A stretch of DNA of 55,346 nucleotides from Erysipelotrichaceae bacterium. GTDB lineage: Bacteria; Bacillota_I; Bacilli_A; Erysipelotrichales; Erysipelotrichaceae. Of this stretch, positions 1-8,389 are shown piece after piece; position 1 is the first letter of the stretch, and the number at the start of each line of letters is the position of its first letter. The stretch covers positions 1 to 55,346 of the forward strand of contig SVBN01000009.1 in assembly GCA_015058875.1 (NCBI GenBank), written 5' to 3'. A program made the translations under genes and the position numbers. Below the pieces are notes generated by a model. That model saw only the letters and a program-made list of their open reading frames with translations. It ran no database searches and was not told the origin of the DNA.

Positions 1-826
1 CATCGAAATCGACAGGCCCCGCCGCTGCCGGTTTTCTCAGCTGGAGGAGCTTCAGCTTGTAAATCAGAATTGCGAACATACCTGCAACAACCGTTGAAGA
101 TACAAGATTAATTCCCATCGAAGCCGCGAGTGTAAATCCGAACAGATAGGGGATAAAATCTGCTGCGTTTCTGACAATCTGCTTCAGCAGGATCGCAATA
201 CCGACGCACGGCAGGAGCGAGCCTACGGTAAAGAGTGTTTTCATGGCAATTCCGTCCATCGGCAGAGCAACTTTGATTGCATCAACGACGTTGGCACCGA
301 GTTTGCACATGATCACTGTAGGAATCATTGAGAATACGATATGGGAGATCCAGGGCAGTACCATATCAACAAGGTATAGTTTCTGATAATCTCTCTTTTC
401 AACTGCAGCCCAGCCGATATGCTGCCACAGAAGGTTCATTGTTGCTGTACCATAGAACAGAACTGTACCGACAGTACCGACCATGGTTCCGAATGATGTT
501 GCTAATGCAGCTCCGTCAGCGGAGGATGCCTCCAGGCCATAGCTCTTCAGAGCAACCATTGCCAGCGGGATACCGATATAGGATACGGCACGAACGTCAG
601 CGGAAACTGTTCCGCCGGGTGTAACAAGTGCGATGTAAACAACCTGCATCGCGGTACCTACCATGATACCGGTAGGAATGTCGCCGAGAATAATGCCGCA
701 TACAAGTCCGCCGATCAGAGGTCTTCCCAGTGTATAGTTACCGATGGAAGTTCCGCCGAGACCCGGCATACTTGACAGCGATGCAAATAAGCCAAGCAGA
801 ATTGCCTGTAGCCAGCTGATTGTCAT
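1..826 (-). CDS. PTS mannose/fructose/sorbose-family EIIC component (partial at the window edge)
   Basis: This is the membrane sugar channel of a mannose-family phosphotransferase system. The protein begins MTISWLQAILLGLFAS and is strongly hydrophobic, with Gly/Pro-rich helices typical of EIIC-Man, including the conserved stretch around GGLVCGIILGD. About 275 codons are visible, so only the last few residues should be missing beyond the left edge. I chose the ATG at 826 because GGAG lies 7 bases upstream; an ATG two codons earlier sits too close to that site. It follows EIIB and EIIA on the same strand, and EIID would be expected just outside the window. The sugar specificity cannot be read from the sequence. 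Confidence 0.9.
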   Translation of the reverse strand, partial: MTISWLQAILLGLFASLSSMPGLGGTSIGNYTLGRPLIGGLVCGIILGDIPTGIMVGTAMQVVYIALVTPGGTVSADVRAVSYIGIPLAMVALKSYGLEASSADGAALATSFGTMVGTVGTVLFYGTATMNLLWQHIGWAAVEKRDYQKLYLVDMVLPWISHIVFSMIPTVIMCKLGANVVDAIKVALPMDGIAMKTLFTVGSLLPCVGIAILLKQIVRNAADFIPYLFGFTLAASMGINLVSSTVVAGMFAILIYKLKLLQLRKPAAAGPVDFD

Positions 827-849
827 AATCATTCTCCTTATCGTCAGAT

Positions 850-1350
850 TCAGTCATTAAAACCGAAACGGGAACGGAATTTTGTCCAGTTTCCGATTGC
901 TTCTTCTTTCAGAAGAGCAAATTCAACTTCGTATCCGGCTTTCATGATCTTTTCCAGTGCCTCAGCCTCTTCCTGGGTGATGGACTGGTTATTTCCGAGT
1001 TTTGTTGCACCGGGTCTGTCATTGCAGGGTCCGATGATAACTGTTTTCACATCGCTCGGTTTGAAGCCCTGTTCAACAAGAATTTTTTCCATATCGATCG
1101 GATTCTTTGTGATCAGGAAGTAGTTGTCCTTGGAAGCAAGGACCTTTGCGCACTTTTCCTTAAATTCATCGAGTGACCAGACAAATGTCTTTTTGCCTGA
1201 CGCACTCTTGTATGCGGATTTGAGAACCGGGTTCTTGGCTGCTGCATTGTTGACAGCGATCAATCCGTCACACGGATATTCAAGAGCCCATCTCGTGCAT
1301 GTCTGACCGTGAATCATACGGTCGTCAACTCTTACAAATGATACTGACAT
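850..1350 (-). CDS. PTS mannose/fructose/sorbose-family EIIB component
   Basis: This cytoplasmic phosphotransfer protein accepts phosphate from EIIA and passes it to the incoming sugar. At 166 residues it has the normal length for the family. The phosphorylatable histidine is His14 in the motif RVDDRMIHGQ, at the position typical of EIIB-Man. The gene lies 13 bases after the EIIA gene and 23 bases before EIIC, so the three are one operon. Nothing in the protein itself separates mannose, fructose, sorbose or galactosamine use. Confidence 0.93.
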   Translation of the reverse strand: MSVSFVRVDDRMIHGQTCTRWALEYPCDGLIAVNNAAAKNPVLKSAYKSASGKKTFVWSLDEFKEKCAKVLASKDNYFLITKNPIDMEKILVEQGFKPSDVKTVIIGPCNDRPGATKLGNNQSITQEEAEALEKIMKAGYEVEFALLKEEAIGNWTKFRSRFGFND

Positions 1351-1363
1351 TTTCTTCTCCTTC

Positions 1364-1798
1364 TCAGATGTCGTCGCTTTCCTCTTCGACAGCGACTGTA
1401 AATTCCTGAATCATTTCCTTCGCTTCCGCAACCATGGCTGATCTGACATGTTCTTTAAAATCATCAGCAAAGTCTTTCGTCAGGATTGTGCTGAGTACAA
1501 GCGGCAGATTCATTCCCCCTACCATAACCGTTCTGTTCAGAAGTCCCATTTCTGCGATGACATTGGCTGCTGTGGTAAGCGGTGAGCCGCCGACGATATC
1601 CGCGAACATCGCGATTTCGTCTTCTTCTGTGATGTCTTTGAGAATTTCACGCACGTTTTCCGCAAATTCATCTGCTCCCATACCGTTTTTCAGGCTTGTG
1701 GAAAGAACATCCTCGCGGGCAGAGCCGGCAAGCATCTCGATTGCCTTATGCAGACCAGGCGCAAATTCTCCATGGCTGACCAGAAGTACATACCTCAT
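1364..1798 (-). CDS. PTS mannose-family EIIA component
   Basis: This is the first domain of the mannose-type PTS, taking phosphate from HPr. The protein has 144 residues and opens MRYVLLVSHGEFAPGL, in which His9 is the expected phosphorylation site. The later FADIVGGSPLTTA segment is also characteristic of EIIA-Man. The acidic C-terminal tail (EEESDDI) is unremarkable. It is the first gene of the operon. Its promoter region carries a perfect 14-bp palindrome about 83 bases upstream that recurs ahead of the neighbouring sensory operon, which suggests that this two-component system controls it. Confidence 0.93.
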   Translation of the reverse strand: MRYVLLVSHGEFAPGLHKAIEMLAGSAREDVLSTSLKNGMGADEFAENVREILKDITEEDEIAMFADIVGGSPLTTAANVIAEMGLLNRTVMVGGMNLPLVLSTILTKDFADDFKEHVRSAMVAEAKEMIQEFTVAVEEESDDI

Positions 1799-1829
1799 TG
1801 TGTGTTCTCCTTTCTGTTCTGTTGGTTTT

Positions 1830-1894
1830 AGTTTAGAAAAACGGAAGAACTTAAGCAGGTGTTATCTGTCACCAAAAGACATGACATATGTCAT
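1830..1894 (-). promoter_or_regulatory. Putative PTS operon promoter with palindromic operator
   Basis: ATGACATATGTCAT at 1881-1894 is a perfect palindrome (6-bp arms around a 2-bp centre). A weak -10-like TAAACT lies at 1835-1830 on the minus strand, with no good -35. The palindrome centre would be about 64 bases upstream of the start of transcription, as expected for an activator site. The same ATGACA-NN-TGTCAT element occurs at 6291-6304. Confidence 0.55.
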
Positions 1895-1906
1895 TTCTCC
1901 ATACGT

Positions 1907-1937
1907 AAAAAGACCTGCCGGTTCAGCCGGACAGGCC
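1907..1937 (-). terminator. Rho-independent terminator of the sensory operon
   Basis: On the minus strand, a stem of about 8 bp (CCTGtCCGG paired with CCGGCAGG) is followed by a run of five T, just after the stop codon of the solute-binding protein gene. Confidence 0.8.
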
Positions 1938-1953
1938 ACGGAAAATAATGTAT

Positions 1954-3252
1954 TTATTTCAGGAACTGGTTGATTTCACGCTGTACATTCAGCAGATCAT
2001 CTTCGCTGACTGTGCCGATAGTGACCAGTTCGGAAACGGCAGTATCCGCCATGGAAAGTGCCTGTTCATATTTCCGGAACGGCTTTGTCACCACTGCCGA
2101 AGACATAATTTCATGAATCGAATTCTTATCAAACACATTTCCTCCGGGAATGTTTTCCTGCATGAAGGCAACGGACTCCGGTGCTTCCGCCACGGCTTTC
2201 AGCGGAGAAATGCCGGAAGACTCCCGCATCAGAGCCTGCTGCAGTTCCGGATCAGAGCTCAGCATCCGGGCAAACTTCCAGGCTGCGTCTTTGTGCATCG
2301 TTCTGCTGCTGATCCCCAGCAGCATTGTATGCAGTTCCGAGTTGTTTCCACCTTCCGGACCGGCGGGCATCGGTATGCCATCCCATTCAAATCCGGTATA
2401 AACTTTCACCCTCCACGGATACGGCTGATAACCTCTGTATTCGGAATACAGGAACGGTCTGAATGCCACATTGCCAAGGTCAAAGTCTTTTGCTGTTACC
2501 GTATATCCTTCATTGAGATCCATAATACTGCGGGTAAACCGGATAGCTGAAAGAACCTGAGCATCCATCAGCCTGCACTGGGTACAGTCATCGGAGAACA
2601 GGGAAGTACCGTTGGAATACAGGGCATTGAGCCATGTATACCCGAAGACACCATAGCAGTGATTCTCTGTATCTGTCACCTGACTGCAGATCTCATAGAA
2701 ATCATCCCACGTCCAGTCGCTTTCCGGAATTTTTATTCCCTTCTCATCCAGCAGTGTCTTGTTGACAAACATGATCGTCGGCACGCTTTCCTGCGGAAGC
2801 GCGTACTGAATCCCATTGAATTTTCCTGCTTCCAGGCATGATGTGTAATAAACATCCGTGTCAAAGCCGGTATCCCTGTTGATCATGTCGGTCAGATCCG
2901 CAAGAGCACCGGAGGAAGCCAGCAGGTTGAAGTCTTCCGGCAGGACAAAGTACAGATCCGGTTCCGTTCCTCTCAGAATCTGCTCCGCCAGCCATTCAGA
3001 ATAATCCCCCGAGCCGATACCGCTGACATATTCCACTCTGATATTGGGATGCATCTCTTCAAAGCGGGCTATGGCAAGATCAAGAATCCGGTAACTGTCA
3101 CTGTTCGGTGTTCCCCAGTAACTGCCGGAATACACTCCGATCTTCAGAACATATTCCCCGTTTGCACGATTGAGCCAGATCCCACCAAAAAGCATGATGA
3201 AAAATGAAGCTATAACGATCAGTTTTGAAAGCAGTTTTTCACCACCGGTCAT
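1954..3252 (-). CDS. Extracellular solute-binding protein (family 1), membrane-anchored
   Basis: The 432-residue protein has one N-terminal hydrophobic segment (about residues 9-26). No lipobox cysteine follows it, so it is probably tethered by an uncleaved helix on the outside of the membrane. The rest resembles sugar-binding proteins of ABC importers: the AIARFEEMHPNIRVEYV motif near residue 60 and the ESVPTIMFVNKTLLDEKGI motif typical of MalE-type proteins. No ABC permease or ATPase gene is present. It is the last gene of the operon, four bases after the response regulator. A sensory rather than transport role is therefore likely, which is inference. Confidence 0.85.
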   Translation of the reverse strand: MTGGEKLLSKLIVIASFFIMLFGGIWLNRANGEYVLKIGVYSGSYWGTPNSDSYRILDLAIARFEEMHPNIRVEYVSGIGSGDYSEWLAEQILRGTEPDLYFVLPEDFNLLASSGALADLTDMINRDTGFDTDVYYTSCLEAGKFNGIQYALPQESVPTIMFVNKTLLDEKGIKIPESDWTWDDFYEICSQVTDTENHCYGVFGYTWLNALYSNGTSLFSDDCTQCRLMDAQVLSAIRFTRSIMDLNEGYTVTAKDFDLGNVAFRPFLYSEYRGYQPYPWRVKVYTGFEWDGIPMPAGPEGGNNSELHTMLLGISSRTMHKDAAWKFARMLSSDPELQQALMRESSGISPLKAVAEAPESVAFMQENIPGGNVFDKNSIHEIMSSAVVTKPFRKYEQALSMADTAVSELVTIGTVSEDDLLNVQREINQFLK

Positions 3253-3255
3253 AGA

Positions 3256-3909
3256 TCAGCCTGTCATCCCTTTCTGAACAGCCCAGATTGCCAGCTGGGT
3301 ACGGTCACGCAGTTCGAGTTTCATCAGAATTGAACTGATATAGTTGCGCACGGTCCCTTCAGAAAGATACAGCGTTGCACTGATTTCCCGGTTGGACAGA
3401 CCATGACCGACTTCTCGAATGATCCTGATCTCACTCTCATTAAGCTCGGACGCATGCGTATCATTTACTCGGATAACTTCCGATCGCTTTGCCATTTCGG
3501 AGAACTGACGGATGACCTTGACCGCAATTTCCGGATTGATCATCGCACTTCCGCTCAGAGCAAGATGAATTGCTTCAAAGAGTTCCGCTCTGGAGCACCC
3601 TTTGAGCAGATAGCCGCTGGCCCCGTATTTGAATGCCCCGTATACGTATTCATCGTCATCAAAGGTTGTAAGAACAATCACCTTGACATCAGGAAAGCGG
3701 TTCTTGATCAGACGTGTCCCCTCCACACCGTCCCTGCCCGGCATCCGGATATCCATGAGAACAACGTCATATTTTTCTCTTTCCAGGTATGAAAGTGCCT
3801 CATCCACACAGGCAGCTGCAGCCGCTTCTGTTTCACCGTCAGATTTCAGAATAATGGACAGTGAATCCCTGAACAGTTCCTGGTCGTCGACAATTAAAAC
3901 TCTGGTCAT
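3256..3909 (-). CDS. NarL/FixJ-family response regulator
   Basis: This DNA-binding regulator has an N-terminal receiver domain and a C-terminal LuxR-type helix-turn-helix. The acidic pocket (Asp8, Asp9), the phosphoacceptor Asp53 in VLMDIRMPG and the lysine of GYLLKG are all present. The HTH runs through SNREISATLYLSEGTVRNYI near residues 170-190. At 217 residues its length is standard. It begins one base after the kinase stop, so the kinase is its partner. Regulators of this class usually bind inverted repeats of 6-7 bp, which fits the ATGACA-NN-TGTCAT element upstream of both this operon and the PTS operon. Confidence 0.93.
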   Translation of the reverse strand: MTRVLIVDDQELFRDSLSIILKSDGETEAAAAACVDEALSYLEREKYDVVLMDIRMPGRDGVEGTRLIKNRFPDVKVIVLTTFDDDEYVYGAFKYGASGYLLKGCSRAELFEAIHLALSGSAMINPEIAVKVIRQFSEMAKRSEVIRVNDTHASELNESEIRIIREVGHGLSNREISATLYLSEGTVRNYISSILMKLELRDRTQLAIWAVQKGMTG

Positions 3910-3910
3910 A

Positions 3911-5239
3911 CTACTCCTCCTGCTGCCTCTTTCTTACCGGCAGCGAAGCTATAACATAAAACCCTTTTTTTCCGTCATTCGGATCATCTGCCCGGTTCCC
4001 ATAGGTCAGCGATCCGCTGAGAAGTTCCAGTCTCTCCTGCATATGACGCAGTCCGAACCCTTCGGTTACATTTTCACAGCCGGTTCCGTCATCCCGGATA
4101 TCCACAGTCACAATGTCATCATGACGGCGTATACAGATCTGAATAACCTTGGCGGAACCGTGACGGACTGCATTCGTCATGCATTCCTGGACAATCCGGT
4201 AGAGTGTATCCTCCTCATCCACGGCAAATTCAAGTTTTCCGGCAAACTGCTCATAGATCACGGCAACGGACGTGGTTTTCTGGAATTTGGCAATCATCTC
4301 CCGCAGAGTTGCCTCCAGGCCATGCTTCTCCAATGAGTCCGGGCGAAGTGCCTTAATTGAAGCGCGGACATCATTCAGACCGTCACGGGCACTTCTGGTG
4401 ATAGCTTCAATCCGCTTTTTTGACTCCTCAGGGCTGTCATCAAACAATGCAAGAGAAGCCTCAGAACCCATGATAATGCCGGTCAGCGTATGTCCGAGGG
4501 TATCATGTATTTCCCTTGCCAGACGGTTGCGCTCACGGATTTCCGCCATCCGTTCCAGTTCCAGGGCAAACTCACGGAGTTTCCTGTTGGCTTCCCTGAG
4601 CTGGCTGTTCAGGCTTGTAATTCTTTCGTTCTCTGCTTTCTGGGAAGTAAACAGCTGCACCATGTAGTAAACAAACATAATGATATTGGCTGAAACAAGT
4701 ATACTTTCCATCAGTGAGAAAGATGTTTTGACTGTCTGGCTGTAATAATTCAGCCATGAGGCAAAGGCAATTCTGTCGGATGCCAGCGGAATAATGTCAT
4801 ACCTTCCGATGACGTAAATCAGTGCCAGAATAATCATCAGGCTGATGCGTCCGGGGTTATTTTCTATATAGTAGACAAGATCTGCCAGAACAACCAGTGC
4901 AATGCCGCTGTAATAGAAATTCAATCCTTCGATAATTCCGCAGCAAAGTCCGATTTCAGCGATGATAAAAAACAGACAGATGAGAGAATTGTCTCTTCTG
5001 ATCCGGTTCTTTACCACGCTGATATAAAGAAGTGCTGCAAACAGGAACATTGTCTGTACAGGCATCTGCCACGGCTTCTCAGGAATAACACCGGCAGTGG
5101 AAAGAAAATCATATGCCTGGAAATTTCCGGCTATCCGGAAAGCGGTCGCGGTTGAGATCAGGCTGTAGAAAACCAGGATCATGAAATTCAGATAATACAT
5201 CTGAATGACGGTGGAGTTCAGATTGCGGTCATTATTCAT
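3911..5239 (-). CDS. Sensor histidine kinase, HisKA_3 (NarX/DesK-like) family
   Basis: The N-terminal half (about residues 10-200) is made of several membrane helices with no recognisable sensor domain. A short coiled-coil linker follows, then a HisKA_3 dimerisation domain with the phosphorylated histidine near residue 245 in AREIHDTLGH. The ATPase domain has VQECMTNAVRHG as N box and DDGTGC as G1 box. I prefer the ATG at 5239, which overlaps the stop of the preceding gene as TGATG and has GGGGTGG upstream; a GTG three codons earlier is possible. With no sensor domain of its own, it probably reads the tethered binding proteins encoded beside it. Confidence 0.92.
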   Translation of the reverse strand: MNNDRNLNSTVIQMYYLNFMILVFYSLISTATAFRIAGNFQAYDFLSTAGVIPEKPWQMPVQTMFLFAALLYISVVKNRIRRDNSLICLFFIIAEIGLCCGIIEGLNFYYSGIALVVLADLVYYIENNPGRISLMIILALIYVIGRYDIIPLASDRIAFASWLNYYSQTVKTSFSLMESILVSANIIMFVYYMVQLFTSQKAENERITSLNSQLREANRKLREFALELERMAEIRERNRLAREIHDTLGHTLTGIIMGSEASLALFDDSPEESKKRIEAITRSARDGLNDVRASIKALRPDSLEKHGLEATLREMIAKFQKTTSVAVIYEQFAGKLEFAVDEEDTLYRIVQECMTNAVRHGSAKVIQICIRRHDDIVTVDIRDDGTGCENVTEGFGLRHMQERLELLSGSLTYGNRADDPNDGKKGFYVIASLPVRKRQQEE

Positions 5240-6222
5240 CACTGCCACCCCGAAATGTCAAAACGGTTTACATTTCTTTCCGTAATCAGTTCAACCGGTA
5301 TAATGATTTCCTTATCCACTTCCAGTCCGCTGAGAATTTCATATACAGTTCTTGCGGCTTCCGCAGCCATGATGCTCGGGAACTGGGCACAGGTAGCAGT
5401 CATCATGTTTTCCGCAACCAGCGCCTTGGCTTCCGGTGAACCGTCAACACTGTAGACAAGAAATTTCCCTGACAGGCCTGCCCCCTCTATGGCAGCCATT
5501 GCCCCGAATGCACTGGGATCATTGAGGGCCATCACGACATCCGCCTCCGGATGTTCCTTCAGCAGTTTTTCCATGACCGGCATGGCATTTTCTATCTGAC
5601 CATCGGATTCCCCTGTGGCTACAATCGTAAAGCCGGGATGTCTCTCCAGTGTTTCCGTAAAGCCTCTGATCCGCTGCCGTCCGGAGATCGCCGTAATGTG
5701 TTCCAGCAGGATAATATCCGCATGCGTACGATTTTCCAGAAGGTGTTCGGCACAGAGAACACCGGCCTGATAATTGTCTGAAACAACAGAACAGTTGACC
5801 AGTTTGGAATTTCTGACCTCCGTATCAATCGCAATCACAGGAACACCGGCACTTCTGGCATACCGGATGCCATCCTCAACTTCATCCCAGTCAACACAAG
5901 CAATAAAAATAGCCTCGGCACCGGACTTGATCAGTTCCCTGATTTCTTCATTCTGACGTTCCTGGTTCATTGTGCCGTCGCGGGTCAGCAGAACATCTCC
6001 GTTTTGTTCCAAAATGGCACGCAGCTGGGTGTCCACGACCTTGTAATACGGATTGTTCATTGTCATATAGGTCGCGCCGAAAACATGCCGGTGTTCCACC
6101 TGAGCGCGGGAAACATCCTCTCTGTGCAGAAAAAGGGAATCCACCGCCGCAAAAATCACAATCAGCGGAATCAGTATGACTGAAATCATGCTGATTTTTT
6201 TGTTAAGTTCATTCTGTCTCAT
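5239..6222 (-). CDS. Membrane-tethered periplasmic-type sugar-binding protein (sensor component)
   Basis: This is a type I periplasmic binding protein of the RbsB/XylF class (Peripla_BP_4). A basic start MRQNELNKK is followed by one hydrophobic helix (about residues 10-28) and no lipobox. Typical motifs include GAEAIFIACVDWDEVEDGI, GVPVIAIDTEV and DNYQAGVLCAEHLL. I chose the ATG at 6222 because a promoter (TTGTAC-18-TATTAG) lies directly upstream; a longer reading frame to 6297 would run back through that promoter and the operator. It overlaps the kinase gene by one base. The layout recalls the clostridial XylFII-LytS-YesN xylose sensor, in which a tethered binding protein activates the kinase. 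The ligand here is unknown. Confidence 0.85.
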   Translation of the reverse strand: MRQNELNKKISMISVILIPLIVIFAAVDSLFLHREDVSRAQVEHRHVFGATYMTMNNPYYKVVDTQLRAILEQNGDVLLTRDGTMNQERQNEEIRELIKSGAEAIFIACVDWDEVEDGIRYARSAGVPVIAIDTEVRNSKLVNCSVVSDNYQAGVLCAEHLLENRTHADIILLEHITAISGRQRIRGFTETLERHPGFTIVATGESDGQIENAMPVMEKLLKEHPEADVVMALNDPSAFGAMAAIEGAGLSGKFLVYSVDGSPEAKALVAENMMTATCAQFPSIMAAEAARTVYEILSGLEVDKEIIIPVELITERNVNRFDISGWQ

Positions 6223-6236
6223 AGTACAGGAATATT

Positions 6237-6266
6237 CTAATATGCGCGGATATGCCGGTTGTACAA
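6237..6266 (-). promoter_or_regulatory. Promoter of the sensory operon
   Basis: On the minus strand TTGTAC (6266-6261) and TATTAG (6242-6237) are separated by 18 bp. Transcription would start near 6230, leaving a very short leader before the ATG at 6222. Confidence 0.6.
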
Positions 6267-6286
6267 TTTTTCTTCCGGCGAAAAAG

Positions 6287-6308
6287 AAATATGACATTTG
6301 TCATATTT
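6287..6308. promoter_or_regulatory. Palindromic operator upstream of the sensory operon
   Basis: AAATATGACA-TT-TGTCATATTT is a perfect inverted repeat with 10-bp arms. Its core ATGACA-NN-TGTCAT is identical in layout to the palindrome in the PTS promoter (1881-1894). It lies about 67 bases upstream of the predicted start of transcription and overlaps the stop codon of the DUF1905 gene. Confidence 0.65.
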
Positions 6309-6570
6309 TTCTTTCATAGATTATCACATGCACGGTATCACCGGGCTGCTTTCCGATCTTTCTGCGGATATCCTTCCGCACGCCGATGATATGACAGGGC
6401 GTTCCCATTCTTGTAATGATTCCGTCATACGGTTCCCCGTCGAATTCCGCATGCACTCTGACCCTGCCTTTTCCGAACACCGCCTTCACATCAAACGGGA
6501 TTTCGACCCAGGCGGCATCCATATCCTCCGCACCGATGAGTACGGCGTCAAAGCTCAGGCATTCTTCCAT
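6301..6570 (-). CDS. DUF1905 domain-containing protein
   Basis: This is an 89-residue single-domain protein of the DUF1905 family, a small beta-barrel of unknown function. Family features seen are the opening FDAVL, the [21 protein letters not shown] stretch, [15 protein letters not shown] in the middle and GDTVHVII at the end. Its start overlaps the end of the alpha/beta hydrolase gene by 16 bases, so it is the last gene of a three-gene operon with that hydrolase and a Cof phosphatase. Its stop codon lies inside the operator of the next operon. Confidence 0.8.
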   Translation of the reverse strand: MEECLSFDAVLIGAEDMDAAWVEIPFDVKAVFGKGRVRVHAEFDGEPYDGIITRMGTPCHIIGVRKDIRRKIGKQPGDTVHVIIYERKI

Positions 6571-7484
6571 GACGCAATCTTTTCCTTCAGCTTTGCATCG
6601 ATATCTTTTCTTGTCTCAAGGCATTCCCGCGGATATTCCTTTGCGGCTTTGAAGCACAATGAAATCAATGCGCTGTCGCCGAACGGCAGAACCTTCTTCA
6701 GCAGCCCTTCCGGGAAGACAAAATGGGTTCCGTGCTCATACAGCAGAGCCGTGCACCTGCATTCATGTTCTCTTTCCGAAAGTCTCTCCTGCATCCTGCG
6801 GATATAGCGGCAGGTGTCCCAGAGCGCATCGTCTTCCGCACCGATCAGCACCAGTTCCCCGCGGATCCGCTCAATCGGAATCTTTTCTTCTTCCTGTACG
6901 GGATGCCTTCTTTCCGATTCATCAAACAGATTCCGGCAGGCGGTCATATTGCCGGTTTCCTTTGTCTCCTTCTGAATCATCTGCCAGTATTCGGGATGAC
7001 GGTATGCATACGGCAGAAACGGCAGCGGCCTGCCTTCCCAGGTCACCGAAGATTCAAAATCGCCGGGGCGCTCATCCGCACCGTCTTTTTTATCACGGTA
7101 GAAACCTTCCATGACAAAATCAGGAGGCGTCATCGCAATCGTCAGTGTAATCTCCGGATAATACGATGCCGCAAGCAGCGCCATCATGCCGGTTGTCGAA
7201 GCTCCGGCAATTCCGATCTTTTCATACCCCAGATGCTTCAGATACTGGATGGCTTTTCCGAACCGTTCCAGCGGGTAGCTGTGATGCCCGTAGTCCTTCT
7301 TCGCCGGCGACATGCACAATGCCGCAGCGCCCTGATCATGGACCCAGCGGGCACCGGTCCTGGCCAGCAGATCGTCCGATGAATCCCCCAGCATCAGGAT
7401 CATTGCATGAACCGTATCCTGTTCACAGGGATAATAGACTCCGTAAAAACCATGTTCCTTCACATTCAGATCATAATGTTTCAT
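6555..7484 (-). CDS. Alpha/beta hydrolase (acyl-CoA thioester hydrolase/BAAT C-terminal-like)
   Basis: This 309-residue cytoplasmic hydrolase has a nucleophile elbow in [20 protein letters not shown] (Ser near residue 95). It is followed by the [11 protein letters not shown] segment often seen in the acyl-CoA thioesterase/BAAT C-terminal family, then an acid motif near [18 protein letters not shown] and a histidine in [12 protein letters not shown], giving a plausible Ser-Asp-His triad. No signal peptide is visible. It overlaps the Cof phosphatase gene upstream by four bases and DUF1905 downstream. The substrate is unknown, and other esterase classes remain possible. Confidence 0.75.
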   Translation of the reverse strand: MKHYDLNVKEHGFYGVYYPCEQDTVHAMILMLGDSSDDLLARTGARWVHDQGAAALCMSPAKKDYGHHSYPLERFGKAIQYLKHLGYEKIGIAGASTTGMMALLAASYYPEITLTIAMTPPDFVMEGFYRDKKDGADERPGDFESSVTWEGRPLPFLPYAYRHPEYWQMIQKETKETGNMTACRNLFDESERRHPVQEEEKIPIERIRGELVLIGAEDDALWDTCRYIRRMQERLSEREHECRCTALLYEHGTHFVFPEGLLKKVLPFGDSALISLCFKAAKEYPRECLETRKDIDAKLKEKIASWKNA

Positions 7485-8308
7485 TTCCGTCCTTCTTTCT
7501 GTTTCAGAAGATGTTCCCGGAGGAATACTCCGATTCCGTCTTCGTTGTTGGATGCTGTCTGATACTTTGATACCGCCGTGACACGCGGATCGGCATTTCC
7601 CATGGCGACGCCGACATAATCACGGATCATTTCAAAATCATTCATCATATCGCCGAAGGTCAGCACTTCTTCCGCCTGCAGTCTGAGCTCTCTGCACAGC
7701 AGTGCGATGCCTTTCGATTTGGAAAGATCCGGATGAATGACTTCCAGACGCACATCTCCGCTCCGCTTTGCCTTATAGGGTTTCCCCTGGCTGTGCGCAT
7801 CGCAGTATTGCACGATACGGTCCATTTCTTCTTTTTCCGCTGTTACAAGCACCTTGTTCACCGCGCCGTTCCGGTAAGCTTCAAAATCATCGATGATCAG
7901 CTCCAGTTTGTTCATTTCTGCGGTCCGTTCCATGATCGCATCCCGCCGCAGTGCATGAATGGTCTCGCCGTCATAAATGCAGGCGTTGAAATCAAAATCC
8001 TTCAGATCATCAAACATTTCGAATACCGCTTTTCCGGACAGTTCAAAATAGGATGTCATCTTCTGCGTATGCACATCATAGATGCTTCCGCCGTTGAAGC
8101 CGATAATGTAATCCGTGGCATCCGCAATGCCCCAGTCATGCAGAAGCCTCCGGACCGCATACGGCGTTCTTCCTGTGGAGATGCCGAACATGATTCCCGC
8201 ATCATGAAGTTCGTGGATGGCTGTACGCGTCAGCGGCGTTACCTGCCCCTGATCGCTGAGCAGCGTGCCGTCGATATCCGCCAGCACCAGTCTGATTGTT
8301 TCTTTCAT
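7481..8308 (-). CDS. Cof-type HAD-IIB family phosphatase
   Basis: This cytoplasmic sugar-phosphate-type phosphatase has 275 residues. HAD motif I is LADIDGTLLSDQG with Asp11 as nucleophile, and motif IV is LTFGDMMNDFEMI. The C2-type cap lies between about residues 85 and 195. It is one of four Cof-type enzymes in this window, which probably differ in substrate. It heads a three-gene operon with the alpha/beta hydrolase and DUF1905 genes, the junctions being short overlaps. Confidence 0.9.
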   Translation of the reverse strand: MKETIRLVLADIDGTLLSDQGQVTPLTRTAIHELHDAGIMFGISTGRTPYAVRRLLHDWGIADATDYIIGFNGGSIYDVHTQKMTSYFELSGKAVFEMFDDLKDFDFNACIYDGETIHALRRDAIMERTAEMNKLELIIDDFEAYRNGAVNKVLVTAEKEEMDRIVQYCDAHSQGKPYKAKRSGDVRLEVIHPDLSKSKGIALLCRELRLQAEEVLTFGDMMNDFEMIRDYVGVAMGNADPRVTAVSKYQTASNNEDGIGVFLREHLLKQKEGRK

Positions 8309-8349
8309 GCAAACCTCCGGATGGTTTTACCTATCTAACTATATCATGA

Positions 8350-8377
8350 CAAAAGAAAGAACATCCGAAGATGTCCT
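8350..8377 (-). terminator. Rho-independent terminator of glgB
   Basis: On the minus strand the hairpin GGACATC-TTCG-GATGTTC is followed by TTTCTTTT, 13 bases past the glgB stop codon. Confidence 0.8.
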
Positions 8378-8389
8378 TTCCGTTTCCTG

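Noticed and set aside
6223-6297. Upstream extension of the tethered sugar-binding protein to an ATG at 6297
   Set aside because: The extension overlaps the palindromic operator and the -35/-10 promoter, so it would not be transcribed; the ATG at 6222 precedes a typical signal anchor.
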